Positions 7,661 to 17,033 are shown, counted from the first letter of the stretch. The stretch is 64,000 nucleotides of DNA from Acidovorax sp. NB1 (GCF_005405905.1 NZ_BJHU01000025.1:186001-250000); one strand, 5' to 3'. Program-made: numbers and translations. Notes: generated by a model from the letters alone, not told the origin.

Positions 7661-9535
7661 ATGAACGCACCCACCATGCAGGGCCTGAATCTCAACGCCC
7701 CCAGTTACGTCAAAAACGCCCGGCTGCTCGCCTGGGTGGCCGACATGGCCGCCCTGTGCAAGCCCGAGAGCATCTACTGGTGCGACGGCACGAAGGAAGA
7801 GTACGACCGCCTGTGCCAGCAGCTGGTCGATGCAGGCACCTTCAAGAAGCTGAATGCTGCCAAGCGCCCCGGCAGCTTCCTGGCGTGGTCCGACCCGTCG
7901 GACGTGGCCCGCGTGGAAGACCGCACCTACATCTGCTCGGCCGCCAAGGAAGACGCAGGCCCCACCAACAACTGGATGGCCCCCGCCGAGATGCGCACCA
8001 CGCTGCAGCCCCTGTTTGACGGCTGCATGAAGGGCCGCACCATGTATGTGGTGCCCTTCAGCATGGGCCCGCTGGGCAGCCACATTGCCCACATCGGCGT
8101 GGAGCTGACCGACAGCGCCTACGTGGCTGTGAACCAGCGCCTTATGACCCGCATGGGCAAGGCCGTGTACGACGTGCTGGGCGTGGAAGGCGAGTTCGTG
8201 CCCTGCATGCACACCGTGGGCGCTCCTCTGGCTGAAGGCGAGAAGGACACCACCAGCTGGCCCTGCAACCCCAAGGTCAAGTACATCGTTCACTACCCCG
8301 AGACGCGCGAAATCTGGTCCTATGGCTCGGGCTACGGCGGCAACGCGCTGCTGGGCAAGAAGTGCCTGGCCCTGCGCATCGCCTCCACCATGGGCCGCGA
8401 CCAGGGCTGGCTGGCCGAGCACATGCTCATCCTGGGCGTGACCAACCCAGAGGGCAAGAAGTACCACGTGGCGGCGGCCTTCCCCAGCGCCTGCGGCAAG
8501 ACCAACTTCTCGATGCTGGTTCCGCCCGAGGCTGGTTTTGCGGGCTGGAAGGTCACCACCATCGGTGACGACATCGCCTGGATCAAGCCCAGTGCCGACG
8601 GCAAGATGGTCGCCATCAACCCCGAAGCAGGCTACTTTGGCGTGGCCCCCGGCACCAACATGCACACCAACCCCAACTGCATGCGCAGCCTGGACCGTGA
8701 CGTGATCTTCACCAACGTGGCCCTGACGGACGACGGCGACGTGTGGTGGGAAGGCATGGAAAAGGACGCTGGCGGCAAGCTGCCGGACCACCTGATCGAC
8801 TGGCAAGGCAAGGACTGGACGCCCCAGATCGCCAAGGAAACCGGCGCCAAGGCCGCGCACCCCAACTCGCGCTTCACCGTGGCTGCCGCCAACAACCCGG
8901 CGCTGGATGCGCAGTGGGACGACGCCAACGGCGTGGCGATCGACGCGTTCATCTTCGGCGGCCGCCGCTCGACCACCGTGCCGCTGGTGACCGAAGCCCG
9001 CACTTGGACCGAAGGCGTGTACATGGCAGCGACCATGGGTTCCGAGACCACCGCTGCCGCCTTTGGCGCCCAGGGCGTGGTGCGCCGCGACCCGTTCGCG
9101 ATGCTGCCTTTCTGCGGTTACAACATGAGCGACTACTTCCAGCACTGGCTCAGCATGGAAGGCAAGATCGCCGCCACCGGCAAGGCCGTGCCCAAGGTGT
9201 TCTGCGTGAACTGGTTCCGCAAGGACGAGGCGGGCAAGTTTGTCTGGCCCGGTTATGGCGACAACATGCGCGTGCTCAAGTGGATGATCGACCGCATCGA
9301 AGGCCAGGCCCAAGGCCAGGAAACCATGTTCGGCGTGGCCCCGCAGTACGCTGAAATCAACTGGACGGGCCTGGACTTCAGCGCCCAGAAGTTCGACGCC
9401 GTGACCAGCATCGACAAGGCCGCCTGGGCCGAGGAGTTCAAGCTGCACGATGCGCACTTCGAGCAGCTGGCTTACCACCTGCCCCAGGCGCTGCTGGACA
9501 CCAAGGCCGCGCTGGAAAAGCGCCTGGCGGCCTGA
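7661..9535 (+). CDS. pckG: Phosphoenolpyruvate carboxykinase (GTP)
   Basis: 624 residues, the normal length of the GTP-dependent enzyme, which interconverts oxaloacetate and PEP with GTP at the start of gluconeogenesis. The kinase-1a P-loop is in [13 protein letters not shown], with the metal-binding region [10 protein letters not shown] following and the guanine-binding region FVPGRN replaced by the family's [19 protein letters not shown]. The preceding AGGAAG gives a good ribosome-binding site. A long leader with a palindrome suggests regulated expression. Fits an organism that lives on organic acids, as the acyl-CoA and TctC genes elsewhere in the window also suggest. Confidence 0.97.
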   Translation: MNAPTMQGLNLNAPSYVKNARLLAWVADMAALCKPESIYWCDGTKEEYDRLCQQLVDAGTFKKLNAAKRPGSFLAWSDPSDVARVEDRTYICSAAKEDAGPTNNWMAPAEMRTTLQPLFDGCMKGRTMYVVPFSMGPLGSHIAHIGVELTDSAYVAVNQRLMTRMGKAVYDVLGVEGEFVPCMHTVGAPLAEGEKDTTSWPCNPKVKYIVHYPETREIWSYGSGYGGNALLGKKCLALRIASTMGRDQGWLAEHMLILGVTNPEGKKYHVAAAFPSACGKTNFSMLVPPEAGFAGWKVTTIGDDIAWIKPSADGKMVAINPEAGYFGVAPGTNMHTNPNCMRSLDRDVIFTNVALTDDGDVWWEGMEKDAGGKLPDHLIDWQGKDWTPQIAKETGAKAAHPNSRFTVAAANNPALDAQWDDANGVAIDAFIFGGRRSTTVPLVTEARTWTEGVYMAATMGSETTAAAFGAQGVVRRDPFAMLPFCGYNMSDYFQHWLSMEGKIAATGKAVPKVFCVNWFRKDEAGKFVWPGYGDNMRVLKWMIDRIEGQAQGQETMFGVAPQYAEINWTGLDFSAQKFDAVTSIDKAAWAEEFKLHDAHFEQLAYHLPQALLDTKAALEKRLAA

Positions 9536-9571
9536 TGCAACCGTCCTGAGATCTGAGAAGCTTTCCCTTCA

Positions 9572-9606
9572 AAGCCGCTCCGCCTTCTGGCGGGGCGGCT
9601 TTTTTT
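9572..9606 (+). terminator. Terminator of pckG
   Basis: An AGCCGC-T-CCGCC stem pairs with GGCGG-G-GCGGCT around a TTCT loop and is followed by seven T residues. Confidence 0.9.
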
Positions 9607-9655
9607 GCGCTGGGCTCGCAGTGCACGGCAAGCCCCCGCTCGCCAGAATAAGGGC

Positions 9656-9685
9656 ATAAAAAAAGCCGTGGCAGGCCACGGCTTT
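9656..9685 (-). terminator. Terminator of the minus-strand gene at 9731
   Basis: On the minus strand AAAGCCGTGG/CCACGGCTTT forms a ten-base stem followed by a run of T residues. It converges with the pckG terminator. Confidence 0.85.
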
Positions 9686-9730
9686 CAATCGATTACCCCC
9701 CGCCGCCCACCAGTGCGGCGGGTTCGGTGG

Positions 9731-10171
9731 TCAGTAGTACTTGCGGATGTCTTCCACGGTGGGGATGCCCATCGCGTGGTTCAGTTCGGCCATGATGCGG
9801 GGGTCCTTCATGGCGACTTGCCAGGTGCGCTCGTCTTCGGCGGCGCGGCGGCGGCTTTCTGCCCAGGTCTGGACACCACTGCGCAGGGCCACACCAGCGC
9901 GGCGTGCGGGGGCGGTGAGCAGGGCCAGAGCGGCAAACGCCACCAGCCACAGCACCATCCAGGCGGCCAGCAGGTGGCCTTCGCTCCAGGTGTCGATCAC
10001 CTGGTTGGCCACCACCAGCAGGGCGGACACCACGGCCGCCAGCAGGAGGGAGGCAGCGCCACGGGCGCCATCAAAGCGGGCGGCAGCGCCCTTCAGGGCT
10101 GCGGCGGCGTTTTCGGCGCGGACAACGCCGGGATGTTCGGTGGGGTATTCAACGTGTGCAAAGGCGGTCAT
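9731..10171 (-). CDS. Two-span membrane protein of unknown function
   Basis: 146 residues. A polar N-terminus is followed by two hydrophobic helices (about residues 42-56, AASLLLAAVVSALLVVA, and 68-87, LAAWMVLWLVAFAALALLTA) and a basic, acidic C-terminal tail ending MGIPTVEDIRKYY. The tail resembles the end of DUF1127-type small proteins, but the match is not good enough to name it. It has its own terminator and diverges from a LysR gene, which may control it. Confidence 0.75.
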   Translation of the reverse strand: MTAFAHVEYPTEHPGVVRAENAAAALKGAAARFDGARGAASLLLAAVVSALLVVANQVIDTWSEGHLLAAWMVLWLVAFAALALLTAPARRAGVALRSGVQTWAESRRRAAEDERTWQVAMKDPRIMAELNHAMGIPTVEDIRKYY

Positions 10172-10227
10172 TTCGGTTTCCCTTTTCTAACGCTTGTGGC
10201 GAGATTGCCGGGCGATGGGGTGATATT

Positions 10228-10239
10228 AGGGTTTACCCT
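10228..10239. promoter_or_regulatory. AGGGTTTACCCT palindrome between the membrane protein and LysR gene
   Basis: A 12-bp near-perfect palindrome lies in the divergent intergenic region. It differs by one base from the perfect AGGGTTAACCCT palindromes at 58995 and 60743, so one regulator may see all three. Confidence 0.4.
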
Positions 10240-10296
10240 TTGCGTGTTCAAGTTTATATTTTGAATCATGGATATTCATAATGGTGATAACCAGCC

Positions 10297-11265
10297 ATGA
10301 CACCCTTGAACTTCCGCTCCCTGGACCTGAACCTGCTGCGCGTTTTTGACGAGGTGATGGCGGAGCGCAGCCTCACGCGTGCGGCGAACAAGCTCTCGAT
10401 CACCCAGCCCGCCGTGAGCAACGCCATGCGGCGCCTGCGCGAGGTGCTGGGGGATGAGCTGCTGGTGCGCAGCGGCCAGGGGGTGGAGCCCACCCCCCGG
10501 GCGCTGGCGCTGTGGCCGCCCGTGCGCGAGGCTCTGGCTCACTTGCAGGAATCGCTGGCCCCGGGCCTGTTCGACCCGGCCACCGCCGAATCCACCTTTG
10601 TGCTCGCCATGGCCGATGCCACGGCCGCCACGCTGGTGCCTGCCCTGGTCGAGATCATCGAGCGCGAAGCGCCCGGCATTGCCATCCGGGTGCTGCCGCT
10701 GACCACGCGCGACCCCCGCCGCCTGCTGGACGAAGAAGCCGCCGACATGGCCGTGGGCTACTTTCCTGCTGCGCTGGCCGACCTCACGGCCCGTGCCCAA
10801 TCGGGCGGCGTGGTGGCGTTTGAAAGCCGCCGTCTCTATGACGGCGAATACGTGTGTGTGATGCGCCAGGGCCATCCGCTGGCGGATGCCCCCCTCACGC
10901 TGGACGCCTACTGCCAGGCGCGCCACATGCTGGTCAGCTTCTCGGGCCGCCCCTTTGGTTTCATTGACGAGGCCCTGGCCTCGCTGGGGCGTGAGCGCAA
11001 GGTGGTGATCACCGTGAACCAGTTCTTCACGGCGGGACGGGTGGTGTCGGGCTCGGACCTGCTCACCGTGCTGCCGCGCCACTTTGTGCCCGTGACCGGC
11101 ATTGCCGACAAGCTGGTGCAAAGGGCCCTGCCGCTGGATGTGCCCCCGGTGCATGTGGACGCGTTGTGGCGCCGCCGGGGCCCGCAGCAGGCGGCCATGA
11201 CCTGGCTGCTGCACGCGCTAGCGCGTTCTGCGCGGCGCACCTTCCCGGAGCAGGAGAGCCCGTAG
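10297..11265 (+). CDS. LysR-family transcriptional regulator
   Basis: 322 residues. The N-terminal winged helix-turn-helix is clear (NLLRVFDEVMAERSLTRAANKLSITQPAVSNAMRRLREVLGDELLVR), followed by a substrate-binding regulatory domain from about residue 95. The SLTRAANKL...QPAVSNAM... arrangement and the LDLNLLRVFDEV opening resemble the NodD/NahR/PcpR branch, which often responds to aromatic compounds. It diverges from the two-span membrane protein gene. The inducer cannot be deduced. Confidence 0.9.
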   Translation: MTPLNFRSLDLNLLRVFDEVMAERSLTRAANKLSITQPAVSNAMRRLREVLGDELLVRSGQGVEPTPRALALWPPVREALAHLQESLAPGLFDPATAESTFVLAMADATAATLVPALVEIIEREAPGIAIRVLPLTTRDPRRLLDEEAADMAVGYFPAALADLTARAQSGGVVAFESRRLYDGEYVCVMRQGHPLADAPLTLDAYCQARHMLVSFSGRPFGFIDEALASLGRERKVVITVNQFFTAGRVVSGSDLLTVLPRHFVPVTGIADKLVQRALPLDVPPVHVDALWRRRGPQQAAMTWLLHALARSARRTFPEQESP

Positions 11266-11277
11266 ACTGTGGGCTGC

Positions 11278-12123
11278 ATGAACATCCAGCTCCTGTCCGA
11301 CCTCCACCTGGAGGCCCATCCCCACTTTGTTCCTGAACCTGCCCCCGGTGCCGATGTACTGGTGCTGGCGGGGGACGTGGGCTCCTACCAGAGCGGCTCG
11401 CAGCTGGCCGACGATGATTTTGGCCTGGCCCGCTTTTCGCCTCTGCCCCAACACGCAGGTTGGCCCACGCCGGTGCTGTTTGTGCCCGGCAACCACGAAT
11501 ACGACGCGCAGGACTTCGACGCCGCCCACCTGCGCCTGCGCCATACCTGCGACCGCCTGGGCATCACCTGGCTGGAGCGCGAAACCCGGGTGCTGCGGGG
11601 CGTCCGCTTCGTGGGCACCACGCTCTGGAGCGACTTCGACGCCCTGGCCGACCACGAAGGCAGCACCGACCTGGGTCGGCGCCTGAAGCTGCGCGACAAG
11701 GCCTTCCGCGCCGCCAACTTCTACCTGCGCAAGACCGGCGGCACGCGGCATGGCGAGCCCTTCCTGGCCGAGCCCCTGCGCGAGCAGGCCATGGCCTGCC
11801 AGGAATGGCTGGCCGCGGCACTGCAGCAGCCGTTTGACGGCCCCACCGTGGCCGTCACCCACTTTGCGCCCAGCCTGAAAAGTGCCGACCCGCGCTATGG
11901 CCTCGTGCCCGGCACAGCCGGCTTCTGCAACGCCCTGGACCACCTGCTGCCCCATGCGCAGCTGTGGCTGCATGGCCACCTGCACGCGCCCAGCGACTAC
12001 CTGGCCCAGGGCCAGCGTGGCGATGGTTCGGCATGGCAATGCCGCGTGGTGGCCAACCCGCTGGGCTATGCCCGCAAGGGGGAGCAGGCCACCTTCCGGC
12101 CCTGCTGGACGGTCACCGTATGA
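11278..12123 (+). CDS. Metallophosphoesterase
   Basis: 281 residues of the calcineurin-like phosphoesterase fold. The metal-binding motifs are visible in order: SDLHLEAH near the N-terminus, LAGDVG, GNHEYD, a central H in VTHFAPS, and HGHLH near the C-terminus. It hydrolyses a phosphoester whose identity is unknown. A GTG start nine bases upstream (11269) is closer to the AGGAG, but the ATG at 11278 gives the usual family N-terminus. It lies 12 bp behind the LysR gene on the same strand and may be co-transcribed with it. Confidence 0.88.
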   Translation: MNIQLLSDLHLEAHPHFVPEPAPGADVLVLAGDVGSYQSGSQLADDDFGLARFSPLPQHAGWPTPVLFVPGNHEYDAQDFDAAHLRLRHTCDRLGITWLERETRVLRGVRFVGTTLWSDFDALADHEGSTDLGRRLKLRDKAFRAANFYLRKTGGTRHGEPFLAEPLREQAMACQEWLAAALQQPFDGPTVAVTHFAPSLKSADPRYGLVPGTAGFCNALDHLLPHAQLWLHGHLHAPSDYLAQGQRGDGSAWQCRVVANPLGYARKGEQATFRPCWTVTV

Positions 12124-12237
12124 TCAAACGCGCGGTTCTTGTGAATTCGCCACGCGCCGGACAAAAAAGCATGACCCAGGTCAAGACAACAGGCACCTGC
12201 GCAGAGTAGTCTGCCTTATCCCTTCTCGGAGAACACC

Positions 12238-12660
12238 ATGAACATCCTGCTTGCTGTCGATGGCAGCGCCTACACCAAGAAAATGCTGGCCTACCTGGCC
12301 ACCCACGAAGAACTGCTGGGCGGCACCCACACCTACACCGTGCTGACCGTGCAAGCCCCCCTGCCCGCCCGCGCCCGCGCGGCCCTGGGCAAGGAAGTGG
12401 TGGACACCTACCACGCCGAAGAAGCCGAAAAAATCCTCGCGCCCGTGTGCAAGTTCCTGGGCCGCCATGGCGTGGATGCCAAGCGCAGCGTCAAGGTGGG
12501 CACCGTGGGCGAAACCATTGCCAAGGTGGCCGACACCGGCAAGTTCGACCTGCTGGTCATGGGCTCGCACGGCCACGGCGCGATTGCCACCCTGGTGATG
12601 GGCTCGGTCACCACCCAGGTGCTGGCCCACAGCAAGGTGCCGTTGCTGATCGTGCGCTAA
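12238..12660 (+). CDS. Universal stress protein, UspA family
   Basis: 140 residues, the common single-domain Usp length. It begins MNILLAVDGS and has the ATP-binding pattern G-2x-G-9x-G-S/T near the end (GSHGHGAIATLVMGSVT). Such proteins are cytosolic and bind ATP or AMP. A GGAG precedes the ATG, and a strong terminator follows, so it is a single-gene unit. Confidence 0.94.
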   Translation: MNILLAVDGSAYTKKMLAYLATHEELLGGTHTYTVLTVQAPLPARARAALGKEVVDTYHAEEAEKILAPVCKFLGRHGVDAKRSVKVGTVGETIAKVADTGKFDLLVMGSHGHGAIATLVMGSVTTQVLAHSKVPLLIVR

Positions 12661-12689
12661 CTCCCGGCGCCTTCGTGCGCATCGCACCA

Positions 12690-12716
12690 AGCCCTGCCTC
12701 TGCAGGGCTTTTTTTT
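12690..12716 (+). terminator. Terminator of the universal stress protein gene
   Basis: GCCCTGC/GCAGGGC stem with a short loop and eight T residues. Confidence 0.9.
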
Positions 12717-12727
12717 CACCCATCATT

Positions 12728-12776
12728 ACCGAATGGTCTTTGAATGACCAATTGGTTTATTTTGATACCAATTGGT
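12728..12776. promoter_or_regulatory. Three phased ACCAATTGGT-type palindromes before the fasciclin gene
   Basis: Two perfect 10-bp palindromes ACCAATTGGT (12747-12756 and 12767-12776) and one degenerate copy ACCGAATGGT (12728-12737) are spaced 19 and 20 bp apart. A candidate promoter, TTGGTT (12753-12758) and TATACA (12777-12782) with an 18-bp spacer, overlaps the last two, so a bound protein would block RNA polymerase. The TetR gene at 13866 is the nearest candidate repressor (inference). Confidence 0.55.
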
Positions 12777-12838
12777 TATACATTCGCGCCACGCCCATCC
12801 TGGCGTGTCATTTCCATCGATACCGAGAGGAGCGACCC

Positions 12839-13777
12839 ATGAACACCGCATTCAACCGCCGCACCGTCCTGATGGCCGCCGCCCTGGGCGCGAGCACCAC
12901 CCTGCTGCAAGCCTGTGGGGGCAGCGACGACGAACCCCAGCGCAACATCGTCGAGCTGGCGCAGAACACCCCCGACCTGAGCATCCTGGTCGAAGCCGTC
13001 ACGGCTGCCGGGCTGGCCAACACCCTGAGCACCGGCACGCTCACCGTGTTCGCCCCCACCAACGCCGCCTTTGCTGCGCTGCTGGCCGAGCTGGGCGTGA
13101 CCAAGGACGCGCTGCTGGCCAACAAGCCGCTGCTGACCGCCGTGCTGACCTACCACGTACTCGGCAGCAAGGTGATGCGGGCCGATGTGCCGCTGGGCAA
13201 GGCGATCACGCCGGTGTCCGGCGGATTCTTCAAGATCGAATCGAACAACGGCCTCAAGATCACCGACGGCCGCAACCGCGTGAGCACCATCACCAGCACC
13301 GACATCCAGGCCAGCAACGGCGTGGTGCATCTGGTAGACAAGGTGCTGCTGCCCGCTGACAAGGACATCGTGGCCACGGCCTCGGCCCTGCCGGATTTCA
13401 GCATCCTGGTCGAGGCCGTGGTGGCCGCAGGGCTGGTGGGCACCTTGCAGGGCACCGGCCCGTTCACGGTGTTTGCCCCCACCAACGCCGCCTTTGCCGC
13501 CCTGCTGACCGAGCTGGGGGTGAGCAAGGCCGACCTGCTGGCCAACACCGCGCTGCTGACCAAGGTGCTGACCTACCACGTGGTGCCTGCGCGCGTGCTC
13601 AAGGCCGAGGTGCCTACCAACACCGCCATCACCACAGTACAGGGCCAGAGCTTCACCGTGAGCACCAGCCTCGTGATCACCGACCAGAACATGCGCACCA
13701 GCAACATCACGGCCGCCGATGTATTCACCAGCAATGGCGTGATCCACGTGGTGGACAAGGTGATCCTGCCCAAGTAA
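12839..13777 (+). CDS. Lipoprotein with two fasciclin domains
   Basis: 312 residues. The N-terminus has a twin arginine (NRRTVLMAAALGAS) and a lipobox (LLQACGG), so it is probably exported by Tat or Sec and lipid-anchored. Two fasciclin (FAS1) adhesion domains follow, about residues 40-175 and 178-312, with the repeated motifs TVFAPTNAAFAALL and YHV and VVHLVDKVLLP. The domains are clearly an internal duplication. The function in bacteria is usually surface adhesion. GAGAGGAG gives a strong ribosome-binding site for the ATG at 12839; the upstream in-frame start at 12740 would run through the operators and is rejected. Confidence 0.92.
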   Translation: MNTAFNRRTVLMAAALGASTTLLQACGGSDDEPQRNIVELAQNTPDLSILVEAVTAAGLANTLSTGTLTVFAPTNAAFAALLAELGVTKDALLANKPLLTAVLTYHVLGSKVMRADVPLGKAITPVSGGFFKIESNNGLKITDGRNRVSTITSTDIQASNGVVHLVDKVLLPADKDIVATASALPDFSILVEAVVAAGLVGTLQGTGPFTVFAPTNAAFAALLTELGVSKADLLANTALLTKVLTYHVVPARVLKAEVPTNTAITTVQGQSFTVSTSLVITDQNMRTSNITAADVFTSNGVIHVVDKVILPK

Positions 13778-13803
13778 CTACCGAAAAGGACGGCCCCCAC
13801 GCA

Positions 13804-13833
13804 AGAAAGCCCGGCATGCCGGGCTTTCTTTTT
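13804..13833. terminator. Bidirectional terminator between fasciclin and TetR genes
   Basis: AGAAAGCCCGGCA and its complement form a 13-base perfect stem with T-rich flanks on both strands. It serves two convergent genes. Confidence 0.88.
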
Positions 13834-13865
13834 GATCGGATCCAGGAAAAAACCGGGGGGACTTC

Positions 13866-14480
13866 CTAGCGGGCCGCCAATCCGTCAAAACAGGTGCGCA
13901 CCACCAGGTCAACAATCTCCGCGTCCGAGTACTGGCCACTTTCCTTGAGAAAACTCACCACCGGGTCGCAGGCGCGGGCATACAGGGTGTACAGCACCAC
14001 GATGGGCGGCAGACTGGGGCTGATCACGCCCTGGGCCTGGGCTTCGGTGATCCATTCGCCGATCTGGTCGCTCACGCCCACCAGGCCGTTGAGGTAGTCC
14101 TTGTTGGCCATCAGCACCGCGCGCAGCGTGGAGTTGCGGCTGGGCAGCAGCGGCATTTCGTTGGTCAGCAGGCGCTCCAGCGACCAGCGCACCAGCGAGC
14201 GCAGCTTGTCCAGCGGCGGCATGTCGGCGGGCAGGCCCGCCAAGTAAGCCTGCACGCGCCCCAGGATTTGCACCATGGCGGCGCTGCACAGCTCTTCCTT
14301 GCTGCAGAAGTGCTTGTACAGGCTGGCCTTCGCAATGCCCACGGCATTGGCGACGTCGTCCATGGTCATGGCGTCAAAGGCCTTTTCGCCCAGCAGACGG
14401 CAGGCCGACTGGAGGATGGCCTCCTCGCGCGCCTGGTGCATCTGCTCCTTGAACGAGACTTTGGGGGGCTGGGTTTGCAT
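13866..14480 (-). CDS. TetR/AcrR-family regulator
   Basis: 204 residues. The helix-turn-helix is at about residues 35-65 (FDAMTMDDVANAVGIAKASLYKHFCSKEEL), followed by a ligand domain typical of AcrR-type repressors. It converges on the fasciclin lipoprotein gene, whose promoter carries three palindromes. Its own upstream region has no ACCAATTGGT copy, so a regulatory link to the lipoprotein is only a guess from proximity. Confidence 0.92.
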   Translation of the reverse strand: MQTQPPKVSFKEQMHQAREEAILQSACRLLGEKAFDAMTMDDVANAVGIAKASLYKHFCSKEELCSAAMVQILGRVQAYLAGLPADMPPLDKLRSLVRWSLERLLTNEMPLLPSRNSTLRAVLMANKDYLNGLVGVSDQIGEWITEAQAQGVISPSLPPIVVLYTLYARACDPVVSFLKESGQYSDAEIVDLVVRTCFDGLAAR

Positions 14481-14609
14481 GGCCTATATTTTATACATTA
14501 CGGTAAAAAAATAAATGACTAAGTTGTAATGCAACTACGTCGTTCACGTTTTAACCAGCACAAAGCGTGCCTTCTACAGTGCGCCCAAGGAGTGCACACG
14601 GGGGTGCGC

Positions 14610-15521
14610 TCAGGACACCAGCGACTGGGCGGCGGCACCGGTCAGCGCGGCCGACAGGGCATCGAGCAGCTCGGATTCCAGGTTCCAGCAATGCCAGTAC
14701 AGCTGGATGGGCAGGGAGCGGCCGGGCGCCAGGTCCACCATGCTGCCGTCGGCAATCGGGCCACGCGCAAGCAGCTCGGGCACCACACCCACCGCCCAGC
14801 CCGCCGCCACGGCGCGCATCTGCGCCTCGGAACCCGGCACAAACAGGTGGTTCAGCGCCACACGCTTGAGCCCGAAGGCGCGCGCCACAAACTCGGCCGC
14901 CATGTCGTCCTTGCGGTTGAACGACAAGAACGACACGTCGCGGAAGTTGTGCGGCGTGAGCCCATGCGGTAGATGCTGCTCTGCATAGCTGGCCGAGGCC
15001 ACGGCCACGTAGTGCATGGCCCCCAGCGGCACCATCTTGCAGCCGCGCAGTGCCTGCTTGAGCGTGGTCACGCAGCCCAGCACCTGGCCCGAGCGCAGCC
15101 ATTCCTGTGTGAAGTCCTGGTCGTCCACGATGATTTCGAGCGGCAGGCGCTCGCGCACCAGGTCGTGCAGCGCGCCCATGGCCCAGGTGGCGATGCTGTC
15201 GGCGTTGATGGCGATCGAGATGCGCTCGTCCTCGCGCGTGCCGCCGGGGGCGCTGGGCGCCAGCTCCTGCAAGTCGCGCTCCAGGTCGGCGCGCAGCAGG
15301 CGCATCTGCTTGGTGTGCTTGAGCAGCAATTGCCCTGCCGATGTGGGCCGCAGCGGCCGGCTGCGCACGATGAGCACCGAGCCCACCTGCGCTTCGAGCG
15401 CGCGCAGACGCTGCGACACGGCCGACTGCGTGACATTGAGGCGCTGCGCTGCGCGCTCGAAACCGCCCTCTTCAACGATGGCAGCAAGGCATTCGAGGGC
15501 GGCGGGGTCGTAGGTGCTCAT
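14610..15521 (-). CDS. argP: LysR regulator ArgP (IciA)
   Basis: 303 residues. The start chosen (MSTYDPAALECLAAIVEEGGFERAAQRL) has GGAG nine bases upstream; an in-frame ATG at 15539 would add six residues. The N-terminal helix-turn-helix (QSAVSQRLRALEAQVGSVLIVRSRPLRPTSAG) is characteristic of ArgP, which responds to lysine and arginine and usually controls amino-acid exporters or metabolism. It diverges from dadA, a D-amino-acid dehydrogenase, which suggests that dadA is its target here. No lysE/argO exporter is adjacent. Confidence 0.85.
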   Translation of the reverse strand: MSTYDPAALECLAAIVEEGGFERAAQRLNVTQSAVSQRLRALEAQVGSVLIVRSRPLRPTSAGQLLLKHTKQMRLLRADLERDLQELAPSAPGGTREDERISIAINADSIATWAMGALHDLVRERLPLEIIVDDQDFTQEWLRSGQVLGCVTTLKQALRGCKMVPLGAMHYVAVASASYAEQHLPHGLTPHNFRDVSFLSFNRKDDMAAEFVARAFGLKRVALNHLFVPGSEAQMRAVAAGWAVGVVPELLARGPIADGSMVDLAPGRSLPIQLYWHCWNLESELLDALSAALTGAAAQSLVS

Positions 15522-15640
15522 GGTTCTGGTCTCCGGCAAGGCATCGGCAGCAGGGGTATTTGCATTAGACGCCCTGATGTTTTTGGAGTAAGTTTAATTT
15601 TGCTTTTAGTAGAACGCAATGTCGCGCACACTGCGCCCTC

Positions 15641-16978
15641 ATGAAAACCATTGTTTTGGGCGCCGGCATCATCGGCATCAGCACCGCGTGGCACCTGCTG
15701 GAGCGGGGCCATGAGGTCATCGTGATCGACCGCCAGCCCGATGCGGCGCTCGAAACCAGTTTTGCCAACGCGGCGCAGATCTCGGTGAGCTACTGCGAGC
15801 CCTGGGCCAACCGCGAGGCGCCGCTGAAGGCGCTGAAGTGGATGTTCGACAAAGAGGCGCCGCTGCTGTTTCGCCCGCAGATGGACTGGCAGCAATGGCG
15901 CTGGGGCCTGCAGTTCCTCGCACAATGCAACGACGCGGCGTTCGAGCGCAATGTGCAGCAGATCGTGGCGCTGGGTGCTTACAGCCATGCGGCGCTGAAG
16001 GACCTGGTGGGCACCACCGGCATCGAATACAACCGGCTCGAACGCGGCATCGCCCACTTCTACACCGACCAGAAATCGTTTGACGCCGCAGGCCATGCCG
16101 TGGAGCTGATGCGCAAGCACGGCGTGCAGCGCCGCCTGGTCAGCCGCGACGAGCTGCTGCAGATCGAGCCCGCCTTCAGGGCCTATGGCGACAAGATCAC
16201 CGGCGGCACCTACACCAGCACCGACGAAAGCGGCGACGCGCGCGTCTTCACGCAAGAGCTGGCACGCCGCTGCATCGCACGGGGCGCACAGTTCCTCTAC
16301 GGCCACGACGTGCTGCGCCTGAACAAGATTGGCAATGCTATTGATTCTGTAGCTGTCATGGCACGCCAGCCGGGCGGTGGAGGCAAAAAAGACTTCATAT
16401 TGAAGGCCGATGCGGTCGTGGTGGCCTGCGGTTCCTACAGCGCGCCGCTGCTGCGCAGCGTGGGCGTGGATCTGCCGATCTACCCCGGCAAGGGCTACAG
16501 CGCGACCTTCCCGCTGCTGCGGCCCGAAGGCGCGCCCATGGTCTCCACCATCGACGACGGCAAGAAGATCGCCATGAGCCGCCTGGGCAACCACCTGCGC
16601 GTGGCGGGCACCATCGAACTCAATGGCTGGGACCTGACGCTCGACAGCTCGCTGGCCCGCGCACGCTGTCACATGCTTTCGCGCCGCATCGAGGCCATCC
16701 TGCCCGGCGTGTGCGACACCCGCACGCCCGAAGAAGGCGGCGACCCGCAGTACTGGACCGGCCTGCGCCCGGCCACGCCTACCAACATCCCGTTCATCGG
16801 CCGCACGCGCGTGGGCAAGCTGTGGGTGAATGCGGGCCACGGCACGCTGGGCTGGACCCACGGCGCGGGTTCGGGCAAGGCGCTGGCCGAACTGATCAGC
16901 GGGCAGGTGCCTGCGATGAACTTCGGGTTCTGCGGCATGGAACAAGGCAACCGCACCTTGACGGCCAAGGTGGCCTGA
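15641..16978 (+). CDS. dadA: D-amino-acid dehydrogenase
   Basis: 445 residues, FAD-dependent and membrane-associated. It oxidises D-amino acids, mainly D-alanine, to 2-oxo acids and passes electrons to quinones. The FAD-binding dinucleotide fold is at the N-terminus (VLGAGIIGISTAWHLLERGHEVIVID), and the C-terminal FAD contact is in VNAGHGTLGWTHGAGSG. Family members are about 420-435 residues. The extra length is at about residues 233-252, where an AT-rich repeat of the TTGATAGCT family is read in frame (NAIDSVAVMARQPGGGGKKD). It diverges from argP. Confidence 0.92.
   Translation: MKTIVLGAGIIGISTAWHLLERGHEVIVIDRQPDAALETSFANAAQISVSYCEPWANREAPLKALKWMFDKEAPLLFRPQMDWQQWRWGLQFLAQCNDAAFERNVQQIVALGAYSHAALKDLVGTTGIEYNRLERGIAHFYTDQKSFDAAGHAVELMRKHGVQRRLVSRDELLQIEPAFRAYGDKITGGTYTSTDESGDARVFTQELARRCIARGAQFLYGHDVLRLNKIGNAIDSVAVMARQPGGGGKKDFILKADAVVVACGSYSAPLLRSVGVDLPIYPGKGYSATFPLLRPEGAPMVSTIDDGKKIAMSRLGNHLRVAGTIELNGWDLTLDSSLARARCHMLSRRIEAILPGVCDTRTPEEGGDPQYWTGLRPATPTNIPFIGRTRVGKLWVNAGHGTLGWTHGAGSGKALAELISGQVPAMNFGFCGMEQGNRTLTAKVA
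16336..16400 (+). repeat. TTGATAGCT-family repeat inside dadA (copy 2)
   Basis: TGCTATTGATTCTGTAGCTG followed by a GC-rich middle and GGAGGCAAAAAAGAC has the family layout: an AT-rich imperfect hairpin, a GC hairpin, then a purine-flanked A-run. It is in frame with dadA and keeps the reading frame open. The match is more diverged than the intergenic copies. Confidence 0.5.
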
Positions 16979-16998
16979 GCGACATCCGCGCTGCCGCC

Positions 16999-17020
16999 CC
17001 GGTGTCTGGGGTGACACCGG
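16999..17020. terminator. Hairpin between convergent dadA and cytochrome-like gene
   Basis: CCGGTGTC (16999-17006) pairs with GACACCGG (17013-17020). There is no T-run, so it is a possible shared stop structure rather than a classic terminator. Confidence 0.45.
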
Positions 17021-17033
17021 TAGCAAGCCGACC

